NCBI RefSeq assembly: GCF_000513195.1 | Contig: NZ_CBVI010000088.1 | Span: 1 to 45,614, forward strand | Length of the DNA stretch: 45,614 nt | DNA from: Bacteroides timonensis | GTDB lineage: Bacteria; Bacteroidota; Bacteroidia; Bacteroidales; Bacteroidaceae | Reading direction: 5' to 3' | Shown: positions 15,714 to 24,204 of the stretch, one piece after another | How the letters are laid out: the number at the start of each line of letters is the position of its first letter | Numbering within the stretch: the first letter of the stretch is position 1 | Program-made: the position numbers and the translations under genes | The notes under the pieces: model-generated | Told to the model about the DNA's origin: nothing | What the model saw: the letters and a program-made list of their open reading frames with translations, nothing else | Database searches by the model: none

Positions 15714-16523
15714 ATGGGAATTATCAACCAGGGCATTCTCGGAGGCTTCTCCGGTAAAGTGGGACCGATAGTAGGGTTCCGCTGGAAATCAAACTACTAT
15801 ATACGTGCACGAGCCGCCAAAGTCAGCAATCCGCGCACACCGAAACAACAGGAACAACGCGGTAAATTCGCTACGGCATTCAGCTTCCTGAAGACTATAA
15901 AACCTTTCATACGTATTGGCTACAAGGAATTTACACAGGATAAATCCGCATTCAACTCCGCTATGTCCTACACTCTGAAAAGAGCCGTGACTGGCAGTGG
16001 AAAAGGAATCAAAATAGACTTTGACCGGGCATTGGTTTCCATGGGAACCCTGATGCCGGTATTCGAAGGTGCAGCCACACAAGACGGAAATAAGATGCAC
16101 TTTAACTGGCAGGACAACAGTGGCATGGGAAATGCAGAAGATACCGATATAGTCATGCTGTTGGTGTACAACAAAGACAAGGAAACAGCCCTCTATGACA
16201 CAGAAGCCGCCCTGCGATCCGACACTCATGGCGAATTGCCCCTTCCTGATGACTGGCAGGGCGATGAACTGGTAGCCTATCTCAGCTTTTGCAGTGCTGA
16301 CGGAAGTTGTGTAGCCAATAGCATACGACTATCCGTAACAACCGTCCAAACTACCCCGTATGCACCCCATTCGGAGGATTCCGCCTTATGGACTCTTTCA
16401 GATGGAATTTCGTTTTATCCAAAACTTAAACAACCGGTCGTTGATGACATAGCCATCCAGAGTCTTACTAACCACCCCCTTACCGGAAAGTCCTTTCAGA
16501 GCAGATTGTACGGAACTGGGTGA
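15714..16523 (+). CDS. DUF6266 family protein with run-on C-terminus
   Basis: A 269-aa protein whose N-terminus MGIINQGILGGFSGKVGPIVG and following basic segment (KVSNPRTPKQQEQRGKF) are diagnostic of DUF6266, a Bacteroidetes family of unknown function that I recall as roughly 210 aa. The family-like part ends near residue 212 (VANSIRLSVTTV, about 16350). The remaining 57 residues are low-complexity translation, and from 16398 they are simply the antisense of the convergent ATPase gene. The natural stop has probably been lost by an indel or small rearrangement. The gene stands alone with its own promoter and a long inverted repeat upstream. The name is based on motif recall. Confidence 0.75.
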   Translation: MGIINQGILGGFSGKVGPIVGFRWKSNYYIRARAAKVSNPRTPKQQEQRGKFATAFSFLKTIKPFIRIGYKEFTQDKSAFNSAMSYTLKRAVTGSGKGIKIDFDRALVSMGTLMPVFEGAATQDGNKMHFNWQDNSGMGNAEDTDIVMLLVYNKDKETALYDTEAALRSDTHGELPLPDDWQGDELVAYLSFCSADGSCVANSIRLSVTTVQTTPYAPHSEDSALWTLSDGISFYPKLKQPVVDDIAIQSLTNHPLTGKSFQSRLYGTG

Positions 16524-17537
16524 TTTCAGATGATATCTTCGCACAAACTCACCGGAAGTCACATTAGCAGCTATATTTTCAGCAGCTATTGCACGGAGTA
16601 TCTCACGTTGACGCTCCGTCAAGTCGGCAAAGATGGACTGATAAATGAAATTTTGTTTTCGGATAAGGGAAGTTAAAGCCATTTCGAAATAATACGGTGT
16701 GGCAGTTTCTCCTTTCTCCGTCAGCAAAAATACCTCATTCATCAGCATCTGCAGATAAAGAGTAATCCCTTCAAATTTCTGATAAGCCACTTCCACCAAA
16801 GCGGCATCTATGGCTTTGCCATGCTCACGAAAATGCATCTGCACAAATTCGATATACTTATCCGAAGGTATGCTTTCAAGATGCAAAGTAAAGGTGCTTT
16901 GATAAAAGGGACGGTTCTCACTATTGAACATATCTACCAGCAAACTGGGTTCGCTGCCGACAAAAATGAAACGGGCGTTCGGACAATGCTGTATCTGTGT
17001 GCGCAGCAAGGCTTCCATATTCTTTTCAGCATAACGGTTTATTTGTTGAAACTCATCAAACGCAACAATGCAGGGCTTATCGGCAGTATTCAGATACGCA
17101 AAGATTTCATCCAGAGTGGCATCCACAGAGGGCACGTTTCCTAAACCGATTTCTAATGTGGGTTCACCGGTGAAAGCGTCTATTTTCACAGCAGGACGCA
17201 AGGAAGTTATGGTTTGCAGGAAACGATCCAGAAACTTCCTGCCACGTGGTTTCAACTGGTCGATTATAGCACTGCCGAAAGCATATACAAATTCACGGAT
17301 AGAAGCCGTTGCAAAGATATCGATAAAGAAAACATTATAATTTTCGCTGATTTCCTCTTGGTGAAAAGTATGTAGAATTAATCCGGTCTTTCCCATACGC
17401 CGTTGTGCGATCAATACCACATTGCGCCCATTTGTCAAGTCACGAATCAGTTCGTCAGTTTCTCTTTTGCGGTCACAAAAGTAATGACTACCGGCATAGG
17501 TGCCTATTATAAAAGGATTTGTTTGTACAGCCTTCAT
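16398..17537 (-). CDS. AAA-type ATPase of the archaeal-ATPase-like (RRMGKT) family
   Basis: A 379-aa P-loop protein. Walker A is AQRRMGKT (about residues 44-51), Walker B CIVAFDEFQQI (Asp161-Glu162), and a sensor-like segment ARFIFVGSEPSLL follows. The C-terminus (about 310-379) is a winged-helix: LTERQREILRAIAAENIAANVTSGEF then SSVQSALKGLSGKGVV. Bacteroides genomes carry many such ATPases with no established role; relatives are linked to DNA binding or to mobile elements. The paralog at 18761 shares the NPF-x-I-x-x-YAG-x-x-YFCDRK start and the C-terminal layout. Its 3' end overlaps the DUF6266 reading frame by 126 bp. Confidence 0.85.
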   Translation of the reverse strand: MKAVQTNPFIIGTYAGSHYFCDRKRETDELIRDLTNGRNVVLIAQRRMGKTGLILHTFHQEEISENYNVFFIDIFATASIREFVYAFGSAIIDQLKPRGRKFLDRFLQTITSLRPAVKIDAFTGEPTLEIGLGNVPSVDATLDEIFAYLNTADKPCIVAFDEFQQINRYAEKNMEALLRTQIQHCPNARFIFVGSEPSLLVDMFNSENRPFYQSTFTLHLESIPSDKYIEFVQMHFREHGKAIDAALVEVAYQKFEGITLYLQMLMNEVFLLTEKGETATPYYFEMALTSLIRKQNFIYQSIFADLTERQREILRAIAAENIAANVTSGEFVRRYHLKSPSSVQSALKGLSGKGVVSKTLDGYVINDRLFKFWIKRNSI

Positions 17538-17560
17538 AATTATTCAATTTTAGATTATTG

Positions 17561-17597
17561 CAAATATAATAATTATTATTATGGTAATCATAATAAT
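17561..17597 (-). promoter_or_regulatory. Promoter with overlapping inverted repeat for the ATPase gene
   Basis: On the minus strand TATATTTG (17568-17561) is a perfect -7 box about 24 bp before the ATG. Immediately upstream is an inverted repeat, ATTATTATG-N5-CATAATAAT (17575-17597). It covers the -33 region, so binding there would block transcription; autoregulation by the winged-helix ATPase is possible. Confidence 0.5.
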
Positions 17598-17713
17598 TCA
17601 TCTTGAAACATTTTTTAGCAGAGAAAGTTACTACATAGTTTCTTTTTGCAATACATGGATAATAAAGGCATATTTCCAGTATTAAACCGGCAGGTGCACC
17701 GCAATAAATTCCG

Positions 17714-17721
17714 TAACTTTG
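17714..17721 (+). promoter_or_regulatory. Promoter -7 box of the phosphodiesterase gene
   Basis: TAACTTTG matches TAnnTTTG and lies 29 bp before the ATG at 17751. No clear -33 TTTG is visible. Confidence 0.5.
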
Positions 17722-17750
17722 CCATCAGTTAACGTAAAAAACGGAAAAAC

Positions 17751-18656
17751 ATGAAGAAATTTACCATTACATTGGCGCTCTCCATTATGACAGTGCTATT
17801 GATTACCACTCCTTGCAATGCCAAGGGAAAAGCAAAACATGTCGTATTAATCGGTTTGGATGGTTGGGGTGCCTACAGCGTTCCCAAAGCTGATATACCT
17901 ACTATTAAACAATTGATGGCAGACGGAGCCTATACGCTTGAAAAACGTTCGGCCCTCCCCTCTTCCAGTGCCATCAACTGGGCTTCCATGTTCATGGGTG
18001 CCGGACCCGAATTGCACGGATACACGCAATGGGGTTCCAAAACGCCTGAGCTTCCTTCACGGGTGCTCAATCAACATGGCATTTTCCCTACTATTTTCCA
18101 GTTATTGCGTGATGCACAACCCGAAGCGGAAATCGGTTGCCTATACGAATGGGATGGTATTAAATATCTGGTAGACACCCTTGCATTAAGTCACCACAAG
18201 CAAGCGCCCGATTATAACAAATATCCCGAAGCTCTGTGCACAATGGCAGAAACATACATCAAAGAGAAAAGACCAACCCTGCTTGCCGTCTGTTTCGATA
18301 ATCCCGATCATGTAGGACACCAGGCCGGACATGATACTCCCGAATATTATGCCAAACTAAAAGAACTGGATACTTACGTTACCCGCATCATCCAAGCCGT
18401 AAAAGATGCCGGTATCTTGAAAGAAACCATTTTCATTGTCACTTCCGACCACGGAGGCATTGAGAAAGGACATGGCGGCAAAACCATGAACGAAATGCAG
18501 ACACCTTTCATCATTTCCGGTAAAAATGTGAAGACAAGCGGTGAATTTCAAGAAAGCATGATGCAATATGATGTTGCTTCCACCATTGCCTACATCTTCG
18601 GACTGGAACAACCGCAAGTTTGGATAGGCAGGCCCATGAAGCAAGTATTCAAGTAG
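17751..18656 (+). CDS. Secreted alkaline-phosphatase-superfamily phosphodiesterase
   Basis: A 301-aa protein with a signal peptide (residues 1-24, likely cut after CNA). Metal-binding motifs of the type I phosphodiesterase/nucleotide pyrophosphatase family are visible: VVLIGLDGWG, the nucleophile region RSALPSSSAINWASM, DNPDHVGHQAGHD, and TSDHGGIEKGHGG. The closing segment DVASTIAYIFGLEQP...GRPM is typical of phosphopentomutase/phosphodiesterase-like Bacteroides proteins. It probably hydrolyses phosphodiesters or phosphate monoesters in the periplasm; the substrate is not predictable. At 301 aa it is a compact member. It stands between two ATPase paralogs but has its own promoter. Confidence 0.85.
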   Translation: MKKFTITLALSIMTVLLITTPCNAKGKAKHVVLIGLDGWGAYSVPKADIPTIKQLMADGAYTLEKRSALPSSSAINWASMFMGAGPELHGYTQWGSKTPELPSRVLNQHGIFPTIFQLLRDAQPEAEIGCLYEWDGIKYLVDTLALSHHKQAPDYNKYPEALCTMAETYIKEKRPTLLAVCFDNPDHVGHQAGHDTPEYYAKLKELDTYVTRIIQAVKDAGILKETIFIVTSDHGGIEKGHGGKTMNEMQTPFIISGKNVKTSGEFQESMMQYDVASTIAYIFGLEQPQVWIGRPMKQVFK

Positions 18657-18710
18657 GAATCAGAATTTATACGAAACATTTGCAGATGTGGAAAGTTATT
18701 GCGTAATTTG

Positions 18711-18745
18711 TGTAGCACAAAAAGTGCTACACTTTTTGTGCTACA
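18711..18745. promoter_or_regulatory. Near-perfect palindrome with three GTGCTAC half-sites
   Basis: TGTAGCACAAAAAGTG (18711-18726) and CACTTTTTGTGCTACA (18730-18745) form 16-bp perfect arms around CTA. The unit GTGCTAC occurs three times: inverted at 18712-18718, then direct at 18724-18730 and 18738-18744. It lies 15 bp before the ATPase start and 55 bp after the phosphodiesterase stop. An operator is more likely than a terminator because no T tract follows. Confidence 0.6.
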
Positions 18746-18760
18746 TATAAACATCTGCTT

Positions 18761-19900
18761 ATGAACAGAATAACTAATCCATTTTTGATTTATGGCTACG
18801 CCGGGCCAGATTATTTTTGTGATCGGAAAGAGGATACACAAAAGTTGGTTTCCGCCTTAAGGAACGGACGGAACATCACTTTGATGAGCCCACGCCGTAT
18901 GGGGAAAACCGGACTGATCAAGAATGCTTTTTATCAAATTCATCAGGAAACCCCGGAAGCAGCCTGCTTTTATATGGACATCTTTTCCACGACTTGCCTG
19001 AATGATTTTATCATTCTTTTCGGCCAAACAGTTGTCGGAAAACTAGATACCCTATCACAGAAAGCACTGTCAACACTTACCGGTTTCTTCAGAAGTTGCC
19101 GCATTGTATTTTCATCCGACCCACTGAACGGAACTCCACAGGCGGCACTTGATTTTCAACCTTCGCAAGCGCAAGCCACTCTGAAAGAAATATTCGAGTA
19201 TCTGGAACACTCCGGTAAAGAATGCTACATAGCCATCGATGAGTTCCAGCAAATCACGGACTATCCGGAAAAAGGTGTAGAAGGATTATTACGTTCTTAT
19301 ATACAGTTCCTGCCACATATACATTTCATATTTTCCGGCAGTAAACAACATCTCATGGATGAAATCTTCACTTCTACCAAGCGTCCCTTCTATCGGAGTA
19401 CGGAAAAAATGACTCTGCAACCAATCCCCGTAGAGGATTACTTTCTTTTTGCCAACGAATGGATGAATCAGGGAGGTAGGCAACTGGGGAGAAACTTATT
19501 TCAGCAAATCTATCAGCGCTTCGGAGGTCACACCTGGTATATGCAATATATCCTGAACCGACTTTATGAACAACCTCAACCAACCATTGATGAAAAACTG
19601 ATTGAAGAGTGCATATCAGATATTATCCATTCCGAAATAGACTCTTACCAACAGTTATACGGGATGCTAACCGAAAATCAATCGTCTTTATTACGTGCCA
19701 TCGCACGAGAAAAAATAGTAACTGCCATCAATAGCTCGGCTTTCATAAAAAAATATGGTTTAAAAGGTAGCAGTAGTATAAACACAGCGCTTAAAACATT
19801 AATCAATAAGGAATATGTTTTCAAATCCGACAAAGGTTATTGTGTGTATGACCGGTTTATGGAACTGTGGCTACAAACATTACCCTATCCCATTAAGTAA
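18761..19900 (+). CDS. AAA-type ATPase, paralog of the 16398 gene
   Basis: A 379-aa protein of the same length as its paralog. It has Walker A SPRRMGKT (about residues 43-50), Walker B YIAIDEFQQI, the sensor IHFIFSGSKQHLM and a C-terminal winged helix (LTENQSSLLRAIAREKIVTAINSSAF...SSINTALKTLINKEYV). The N-terminal NPFLIYGYAGPDYFCDRK mirrors the other copy. The two genes lie on opposite strands around the phosphodiesterase, as if one was duplicated and inverted. The strong palindrome directly upstream suggests tight control. Function unknown. Confidence 0.85.
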   Translation: MNRITNPFLIYGYAGPDYFCDRKEDTQKLVSALRNGRNITLMSPRRMGKTGLIKNAFYQIHQETPEAACFYMDIFSTTCLNDFIILFGQTVVGKLDTLSQKALSTLTGFFRSCRIVFSSDPLNGTPQAALDFQPSQAQATLKEIFEYLEHSGKECYIAIDEFQQITDYPEKGVEGLLRSYIQFLPHIHFIFSGSKQHLMDEIFTSTKRPFYRSTEKMTLQPIPVEDYFLFANEWMNQGGRQLGRNLFQQIYQRFGGHTWYMQYILNRLYEQPQPTIDEKLIEECISDIIHSEIDSYQQLYGMLTENQSSLLRAIAREKIVTAINSSAFIKKYGLKGSSSINTALKTLINKEYVFKSDKGYCVYDRFMELWLQTLPYPIK

Positions 19901-19907
19901 ACGACAA

Positions 19908-21155
19908 TCAGCGATAAATTAACGTCGACAGATAATCTTCTGCAAACATCTCATTCGCCACTTCCAGCAAAATCTCCGGAGTAATTTGTTCAATACGTTG
20001 ATAAACTGCTTCGGAGCTTTCATACTTATTATAGTGCAGGAAAGTCTTCGCCATGCCGAGAGCATTGTTCTCATTATTATCCGAAGCCACACCTATTTGT
20101 CCGATAAGCTGCTTCTTCGCAGCTGCGAGTTGTAGCGAAGTCATCTTTGTATCACGCAGATTTTTAAGTTCTTTCATCACCAGACGCATACAAGTATCCA
20201 CATCATCGGGATCGCAACCAAAATAAGTGCAGAAAACCCCGGTATCCGTATAAGAAGTCAGGTTAGACTCTACATTATAGACAAGGCCGCGACGCTCACG
20301 CAGAGAAACATTCAAGCGACTGTTCATGCCAGGCCCGCCAAGAATATTATTCAATAGATAGAGCGCGGTGCGCTTATCATCGTAAGCATTATAGCCACGG
20401 CTGCCTATCATCACATGAGCCTGATGCGTATCCTTATGCACCACCAGTTTTTCGGGCGTATAAAGAGACGGTGGGGTACGACGGTTATCCACCGTCACCG
20501 CCGGAACATCGGCAAGCAGTTTCTCTGCCCAACGGATGATTTGCTTGAAATACAGGTTTCCCCACACAAAGAACACCATATTCCCCGGATGATAGAAACG
20601 GGAAGTAAACGCAGCGGCATCTTCGCTGTGAAAGGTTTTCAGCAGCTCAGGATTCCCCAGGATATTGCGTCCCAACGGATGTCCTCGAAAGATTAAATCC
20701 TCAAAATCATCGAAAATAAGTTCGGAAGGGGTGTCTTCATAAGATTGGATCTCATCAATAATCACTTCCGTTTCCTTTTCAATCTCACGTTGCGGAAAAG
20801 TAGAGTGAAAGACAATATCCGCCAGTAACTCGAACGCACGGCCGAAATGTTCGGTAAGAAAAGCAGAGTAGATCACTGTTTCCTCCTTGTTGGTATAAGC
20901 ATTCAGGTCACCGCCCACATTCTCCATACGGTTGAGTATATGCCAGGCTTTCCGCTTCTGAGTACCCTTAAAAATAAGATGTTCCACAAAATGCGCCATG
21001 CCCTGTTCATTCTCCAATTCATCACGGGTTCCGGCATCAACTGCAAAACCACAGTAAGCCACATCGGAAAATGACGGTTGGTGAATAATACGCAAACCAT
21101 TGGCAAGAGTATATTGATGGTGTCCCAGCAAGGGTAATAGTGCTAACTTCTTCAT
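19908..21155 (-). CDS. M16 family zinc metallopeptidase
   Basis: A 415-aa processing-peptidase-like enzyme. The zinc site is HFVEH (residues 55-59), with Glu135 in EVIIDEI at the canonical distance of about 76 residues. The C-terminal half has the R/Y pair region SLRERRGLVYNVES. No signal peptide is seen, so it is probably cytoplasmic or exported with a partner; one-domain M16 proteins usually work as dimers. The start at 21155 (MKKLALLPL) is preferred over the longer frame from 21236, because the promoter box TATCTTTG at 21190-21183 lies inside that longer frame. The nearest gene, the ATPase, is convergent. Confidence 0.9.
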   Translation of the reverse strand: MKKLALLPLLGHHQYTLANGLRIIHQPSFSDVAYCGFAVDAGTRDELENEQGMAHFVEHLIFKGTQKRKAWHILNRMENVGGDLNAYTNKEETVIYSAFLTEHFGRAFELLADIVFHSTFPQREIEKETEVIIDEIQSYEDTPSELIFDDFEDLIFRGHPLGRNILGNPELLKTFHSEDAAAFTSRFYHPGNMVFFVWGNLYFKQIIRWAEKLLADVPAVTVDNRRTPPSLYTPEKLVVHKDTHQAHVMIGSRGYNAYDDKRTALYLLNNILGGPGMNSRLNVSLRERRGLVYNVESNLTSYTDTGVFCTYFGCDPDDVDTCMRLVMKELKNLRDTKMTSLQLAAAKKQLIGQIGVASDNNENNALGMAKTFLHYNKYESSEAVYQRIEQITPEILLEVANEMFAEDYLSTLIYR

Positions 21156-21182
21156 TCTGACGTTTGAAACTAATTGAGGGCG

Positions 21183-21220
21183 CAAAGATAGCGCAATTTG
21201 ACGAGGTCCCCTTATCTTCG
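21183..21220. promoter_or_regulatory. Divergent promoters between M16 peptidase and SIS isomerase
   Basis: On the minus strand TATCTTTG (21190-21183) is a perfect -7 box 28 bp before the M16 start. On the plus strand TATCTTCG (21213-21220) is a 7-of-8 match that could serve the isomerase gene at 21311. The two boxes are about 30 bp apart. Confidence 0.5.
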
Positions 21221-21310
21221 CAAAGCAAAAATACAATAAAACTTATTGCCATTTATGGAAAATTGCAGATATTTGTAGGCTATAACCTAACTACTAACAA
21301 AAATAGTATA

Positions 21311-21916
21311 ATGATTGAATCCATTCAAGAGCTTTTGCAGAAAGAGGCACAAGCCGTACTGAACATCCCCGTGACAGACGCTTACGAGCGTGCGGTAGAA
21401 CTTATCGTGGAACAGATTCATCGGCGGAAAGGAAAACTGGTGACCTCAGGTATGGGAAAAGCCGGGCAGATTGCCATGAACATTGCTACGACATTCTGTT
21501 CTACAGGTATTCCTTCCGTATTTCTGCACCCCAGCGAAGCACAACACGGAGACTTGGGCATCTTGCAGGAGAACGACCTGCTGTTGCTGATTTCCAATTC
21601 CGGTAAGACGCGAGAAATCGTTGAACTTACACAATTGGCTCATAATCTGAACCCAGACCTCAAGTTTATTGTTATTACCGGAAATCCGGATAGTCCGTTG
21701 GCACACGAGTCCGATGTATGCCTCAGCACAGGAAAACCAAAGGAAGTTTGTGCTTTAGGTATGACTCCCACCACTTCGACCACTGTGATGACCGTTATCG
21801 GTGACATCCTTGTGGTACAAGTCATGAAACAGACAGGATTTACTATTGGAGACTACTCCAAACGCCATCACGGTGGCTATTTGGGTGAAAAATCAAGAAA
21901 ATTATGCGAAAAATAA
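21311..21916 (+). CDS. KpsF/GutQ-type sugar-phosphate isomerase, SIS domain only
   Basis: A 201-aa single SIS-domain protein. Key segments are SGMGKAG (46-52), HPSEAQHGDLG (73-83) and ISNSGKT (94-100), which match arabinose-5-phosphate isomerases of the KdsD/KpsF group. Classical members have two CBS domains after the SIS domain; these are absent, as in other single-domain Bacteroides isomerases. The likely reaction is ribulose-5-phosphate to arabinose-5-phosphate for Kdo synthesis, though other ketose-phosphate isomerisations are possible. The start at 21311 (MIESIQ) is preferred over 21164, which would begin inside the M16 promoter region. The 3' end overlaps the PfkB start by 13 bp, so translation is coupled. 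Confidence 0.8.
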   Translation: MIESIQELLQKEAQAVLNIPVTDAYERAVELIVEQIHRRKGKLVTSGMGKAGQIAMNIATTFCSTGIPSVFLHPSEAQHGDLGILQENDLLLLISNSGKTREIVELTQLAHNLNPDLKFIVITGNPDSPLAHESDVCLSTGKPKEVCALGMTPTTSTTVMTVIGDILVVQVMKQTGFTIGDYSKRHHGGYLGEKSRKLCEK

Positions 21917-22833
21917 TTGGTATAGGAGAAACGATTCTTGACATCATTTTCCGCAACGGCCAGCCGACAGCTGCTGTACCGGGCGGTTCAGTATTCAATG
22001 GCGTCGTGTCATTGGCACGGGCAGGCGTTCCCGTCAGCTTTATCAGTGAGACAGGAAACGACCGGGTAGGTAATACAATCCTGCAATCCATGCGGGATAG
22101 CGGCATGTCTACTGACTATGTCAACGTATTTCCCGATGGAAAATCCCCGGTATCACTGGCCTATCTTAACGAGAATGGTGATGCGGAATACATCTTCTAC
22201 AAAGATTATCCCAAGCAACGGCTGGACGTGGTTTTCCCAAAACTGGAAGAAGACGACATCGTGGTTTTCGGCTCCTATTTTGCCCTGAATCCGGTGCTGC
22301 GCGAAAAAGTTCTGGATTTATTGGAGCAGGCACGTGAGAAGAAAGCAATCGTGTACTACGACCCCAACTTCCGGTCGTCGCACAAAAGCGAGGCTATCAA
22401 GTTGACGTCCACCATCATCGAAAATCTGGAATATGCCGACATTGTGCGCGGATCTATAGAAGACTTTTTCTATATGTACAATCAAAGAGAAGTGGACAAG
22501 GTATATAAAGACAAAATTCGTTTTTATTGCCCTAACTTCCTTTGTACTGCCGGAGCCAAAGAAATCTCACTACGCACCAATAGCATCACCAAAGAGTATT
22601 CTATTCCCCCATTGGAAGCAGTCAGCACTATTGGCGCAGGCGATAACTTTAATGCCGGTATTATTTATGGTTTATTGAAGTACGACGTGCGTTACTGCGA
22701 TTTAGGACAGATAAGCGAGGACACCTGGGACAAGATTATCCGTTGCGGCATCGAGTTTGCGGCAGATGTATGCCGGAGTTTCAACAACTCTATATCACCG
22801 GAATTTGCCAAGCAGTTGCCTCCCGTTAACTAA
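21904..22833 (+). CDS. PfkB family carbohydrate kinase
   Basis: A 309-aa ribokinase-fold sugar kinase. The N-terminal GETILDIIF and PGGSVFNG motif (Gly27-Gly28) binds sugar. The catalytic Asp247 lies in STIGAGDNFNAG, the PfkB signature 2. Fructokinase-like annotation is usual, but the substrate is not fixed by the sequence. It overlaps the isomerase gene by 13 bp, suggesting the two act on the same sugar pool. It is followed by the promoter-repeat element of the next gene, so the pair forms a two-gene operon. Confidence 0.88.
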   Translation: MRKIIGIGETILDIIFRNGQPTAAVPGGSVFNGVVSLARAGVPVSFISETGNDRVGNTILQSMRDSGMSTDYVNVFPDGKSPVSLAYLNENGDAEYIFYKDYPKQRLDVVFPKLEEDDIVVFGSYFALNPVLREKVLDLLEQAREKKAIVYYDPNFRSSHKSEAIKLTSTIIENLEYADIVRGSIEDFFYMYNQREVDKVYKDKIRFYCPNFLCTAGAKEISLRTNSITKEYSIPPLEAVSTIGAGDNFNAGIIYGLLKYDVRYCDLGQISEDTWDKIIRCGIEFAADVCRSFNNSISPEFAKQLPPVN

Positions 22834-22910
22834 ATCCCCGTTAAAGGAGAAAAAACTCTGTGAAACTCTGTGCCCTGGAATAACAAAAGTCATCAGAATA
22901 CATATCTTTG

Positions 22911-22992
22911 CAACAAAGCGAAGATAAGCTGCACCTCGGCATAAAAAATGAACAAGTTCATTTTATTCTGCTCTCGGTTTGCATTATCTTTG
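22911..22992 (+). repeat. Interspersed palindromic promoter element, copy 1
   Basis: The fixed parts GCTGCACCTCGGCATAA and CTCGGTTTGCA bracket a palindromic core AAAATGAAC-AA-GTTCATTTT (22945-22964). The element ends in the -7 box TATCTTTG (22985-22992), 26 bp before the tyrosine phosphatase ATG. Related copies occur at 27998-28075 (minus strand, before dps) and 29164-29239 (before ahpC). The core sequence differs between copies but remains palindromic. Another TATCTTTG lies at 22903-22910. Confidence 0.75.
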
Positions 22993-23018
22993 CATATATA
23001 TGCTCAGACAAAAAAACT

Positions 23019-24083
23019 ATGTATAGAAATCTGTTGAACTTGCTAACATGTGTATTGCTGCTACCGGCTTGTAGCGGCACAGCTCCTCATATTTCCATTG
23101 TTTGCGAAGAAAATAATGTCGGGAACAGTATCGTCAAATGGGAAATAGCCCCTCTCATCAAAGGGAACGTAAAGGTATATGCTTCGACTGATCCGAACAA
23201 TATCCCCGAGGATTCTCCGGTAGCCATAGCAAACATTTCCGATCAGCGAATGACGATTGTCACCACAGACCCTACCAGGCGTTATTACTACACCCTCGTA
23301 TTCAATGATAAATATCGCGTAAAGATTGCTACCCGCAATGTCAATATCCCCGGCATACAAAACTTCCGTGATATGGGTGGATATCCGTCATACCCTACCA
23401 AGAAGAGGGTGCGTTGGGGCATGCTCTATCGTTCTGCACAGATAGACAGTCTGGAATGCTACTCACGCAGGGAACTGAAGAATATAGGCATCAAGACCAT
23501 CATCGATCTGCGCTCAGAATCGGAGTTGAAAGGGCACACTCCACTGCAACAAGGATTTAATGTAATACATGTCCCTATAAAAACGGGAGACATGGAAGAT
23601 ATACTGAAAGGCATCCAGGAACAGAAGATAAAAAGCGACACTGTCTACCGGATGGTGGAACGGATGAACCGCGAATTGGTAATGAACTATCATAAAGAGT
23701 ATCGCCAGATATTTGATATCTTGCTGAACAGTACCAATTACCCAGTCGTTATCCATTGCTCCTCCGGCAAAGGGCGCACCGGCATTGCTTCGGCACTGAT
23801 CCTTGCCTCCCTTGGCGTGAACAGCGACATCATTATGGAAGACTACCGCCTAAGCAACGATTACTTCAACATTCCCAGCGCTTCCAGCTATGCCTACAAC
23901 CTACCCGCACGCTCGCAAGAGGCCATTACGACCATCTATTCGGCAAGGGAAGATTTCCTGAACGCCGCCAGGGAGGAAATAGAGCGCCGGTACGGTGATG
24001 TAGATACGTATCTGCAAAGAGCCATCGGACTCAACAAAGAAGAAATCAAGAAGTTGCAGAAGATTCTGCTGGTGAAAGATTGA
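23019..24083 (+). CDS. Tyrosine/dual-specificity protein phosphatase lipoprotein
   Basis: A 354-aa protein. A signal peptide ends in lipobox LLPAC (Cys18), so the enzyme is exported and lipid-anchored. Residues about 25-105 form a fibronectin-like domain. The phosphatase domain follows, with NFRDMGGY (115-122), the general-acid region IIDLRSESEL (Asp163), and the P-loop HCSSGKGRTG containing Cys247 and Arg253 (CX5R). This is the Y_phosphatase3 type common in Bacteroides; the substrate may be phosphotyrosine, phosphoinositide or another phosphoester. The start is set at 23019, because the longer frame from 22908 runs through the promoter element. It is the only gene of its transcript. Confidence 0.88.
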   Translation: MYRNLLNLLTCVLLLPACSGTAPHISIVCEENNVGNSIVKWEIAPLIKGNVKVYASTDPNNIPEDSPVAIANISDQRMTIVTTDPTRRYYYTLVFNDKYRVKIATRNVNIPGIQNFRDMGGYPSYPTKKRVRWGMLYRSAQIDSLECYSRRELKNIGIKTIIDLRSESELKGHTPLQQGFNVIHVPIKTGDMEDILKGIQEQKIKSDTVYRMVERMNRELVMNYHKEYRQIFDILLNSTNYPVVIHCSSGKGRTGIASALILASLGVNSDIIMEDYRLSNDYFNIPSASSYAYNLPARSQEAITTIYSAREDFLNAAREEIERRYGDVDTYLQRAIGLNKEEIKKLQKILLVKD

Positions 24084-24166
24084 TAAACATGCCGTTTACG
24101 TAGCATAATTTCTTCCTATTCCTCAATTTATCACTAACAACTAATCGTTTATCACCAAAAAACTCT

Positions 24167-24174
24167 TATCTTTG
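24167..24174 (+). promoter_or_regulatory. Promoter -7 box of the DEAD-box helicase gene
   Basis: TATCTTTG is a perfect match and lies 30 bp upstream of the ATG at 24205. It rules out the longer open frame that begins at 24172. Confidence 0.55.
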
Positions 24175-24204
24175 TGCCCGAATATAAAGATATACAAAGA
24201 TTTA

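Noticed and set aside
18711..18745. Terminator of the phosphodiesterase gene
   Set aside because: The stem is strong but no T tract follows on either strand, and it sits right at the next gene's start.
21164..21310. 49-codon N-terminal extension of the SIS isomerase
   Set aside because: It would start 9 bp from the M16 start, across the divergent promoter, and does not resemble the family N-terminus.
22908..23018. 37-codon N-terminal extension of the tyrosine phosphatase
   Set aside because: It covers the promoter repeat element; the lipoprotein signal peptide begins at 23019.
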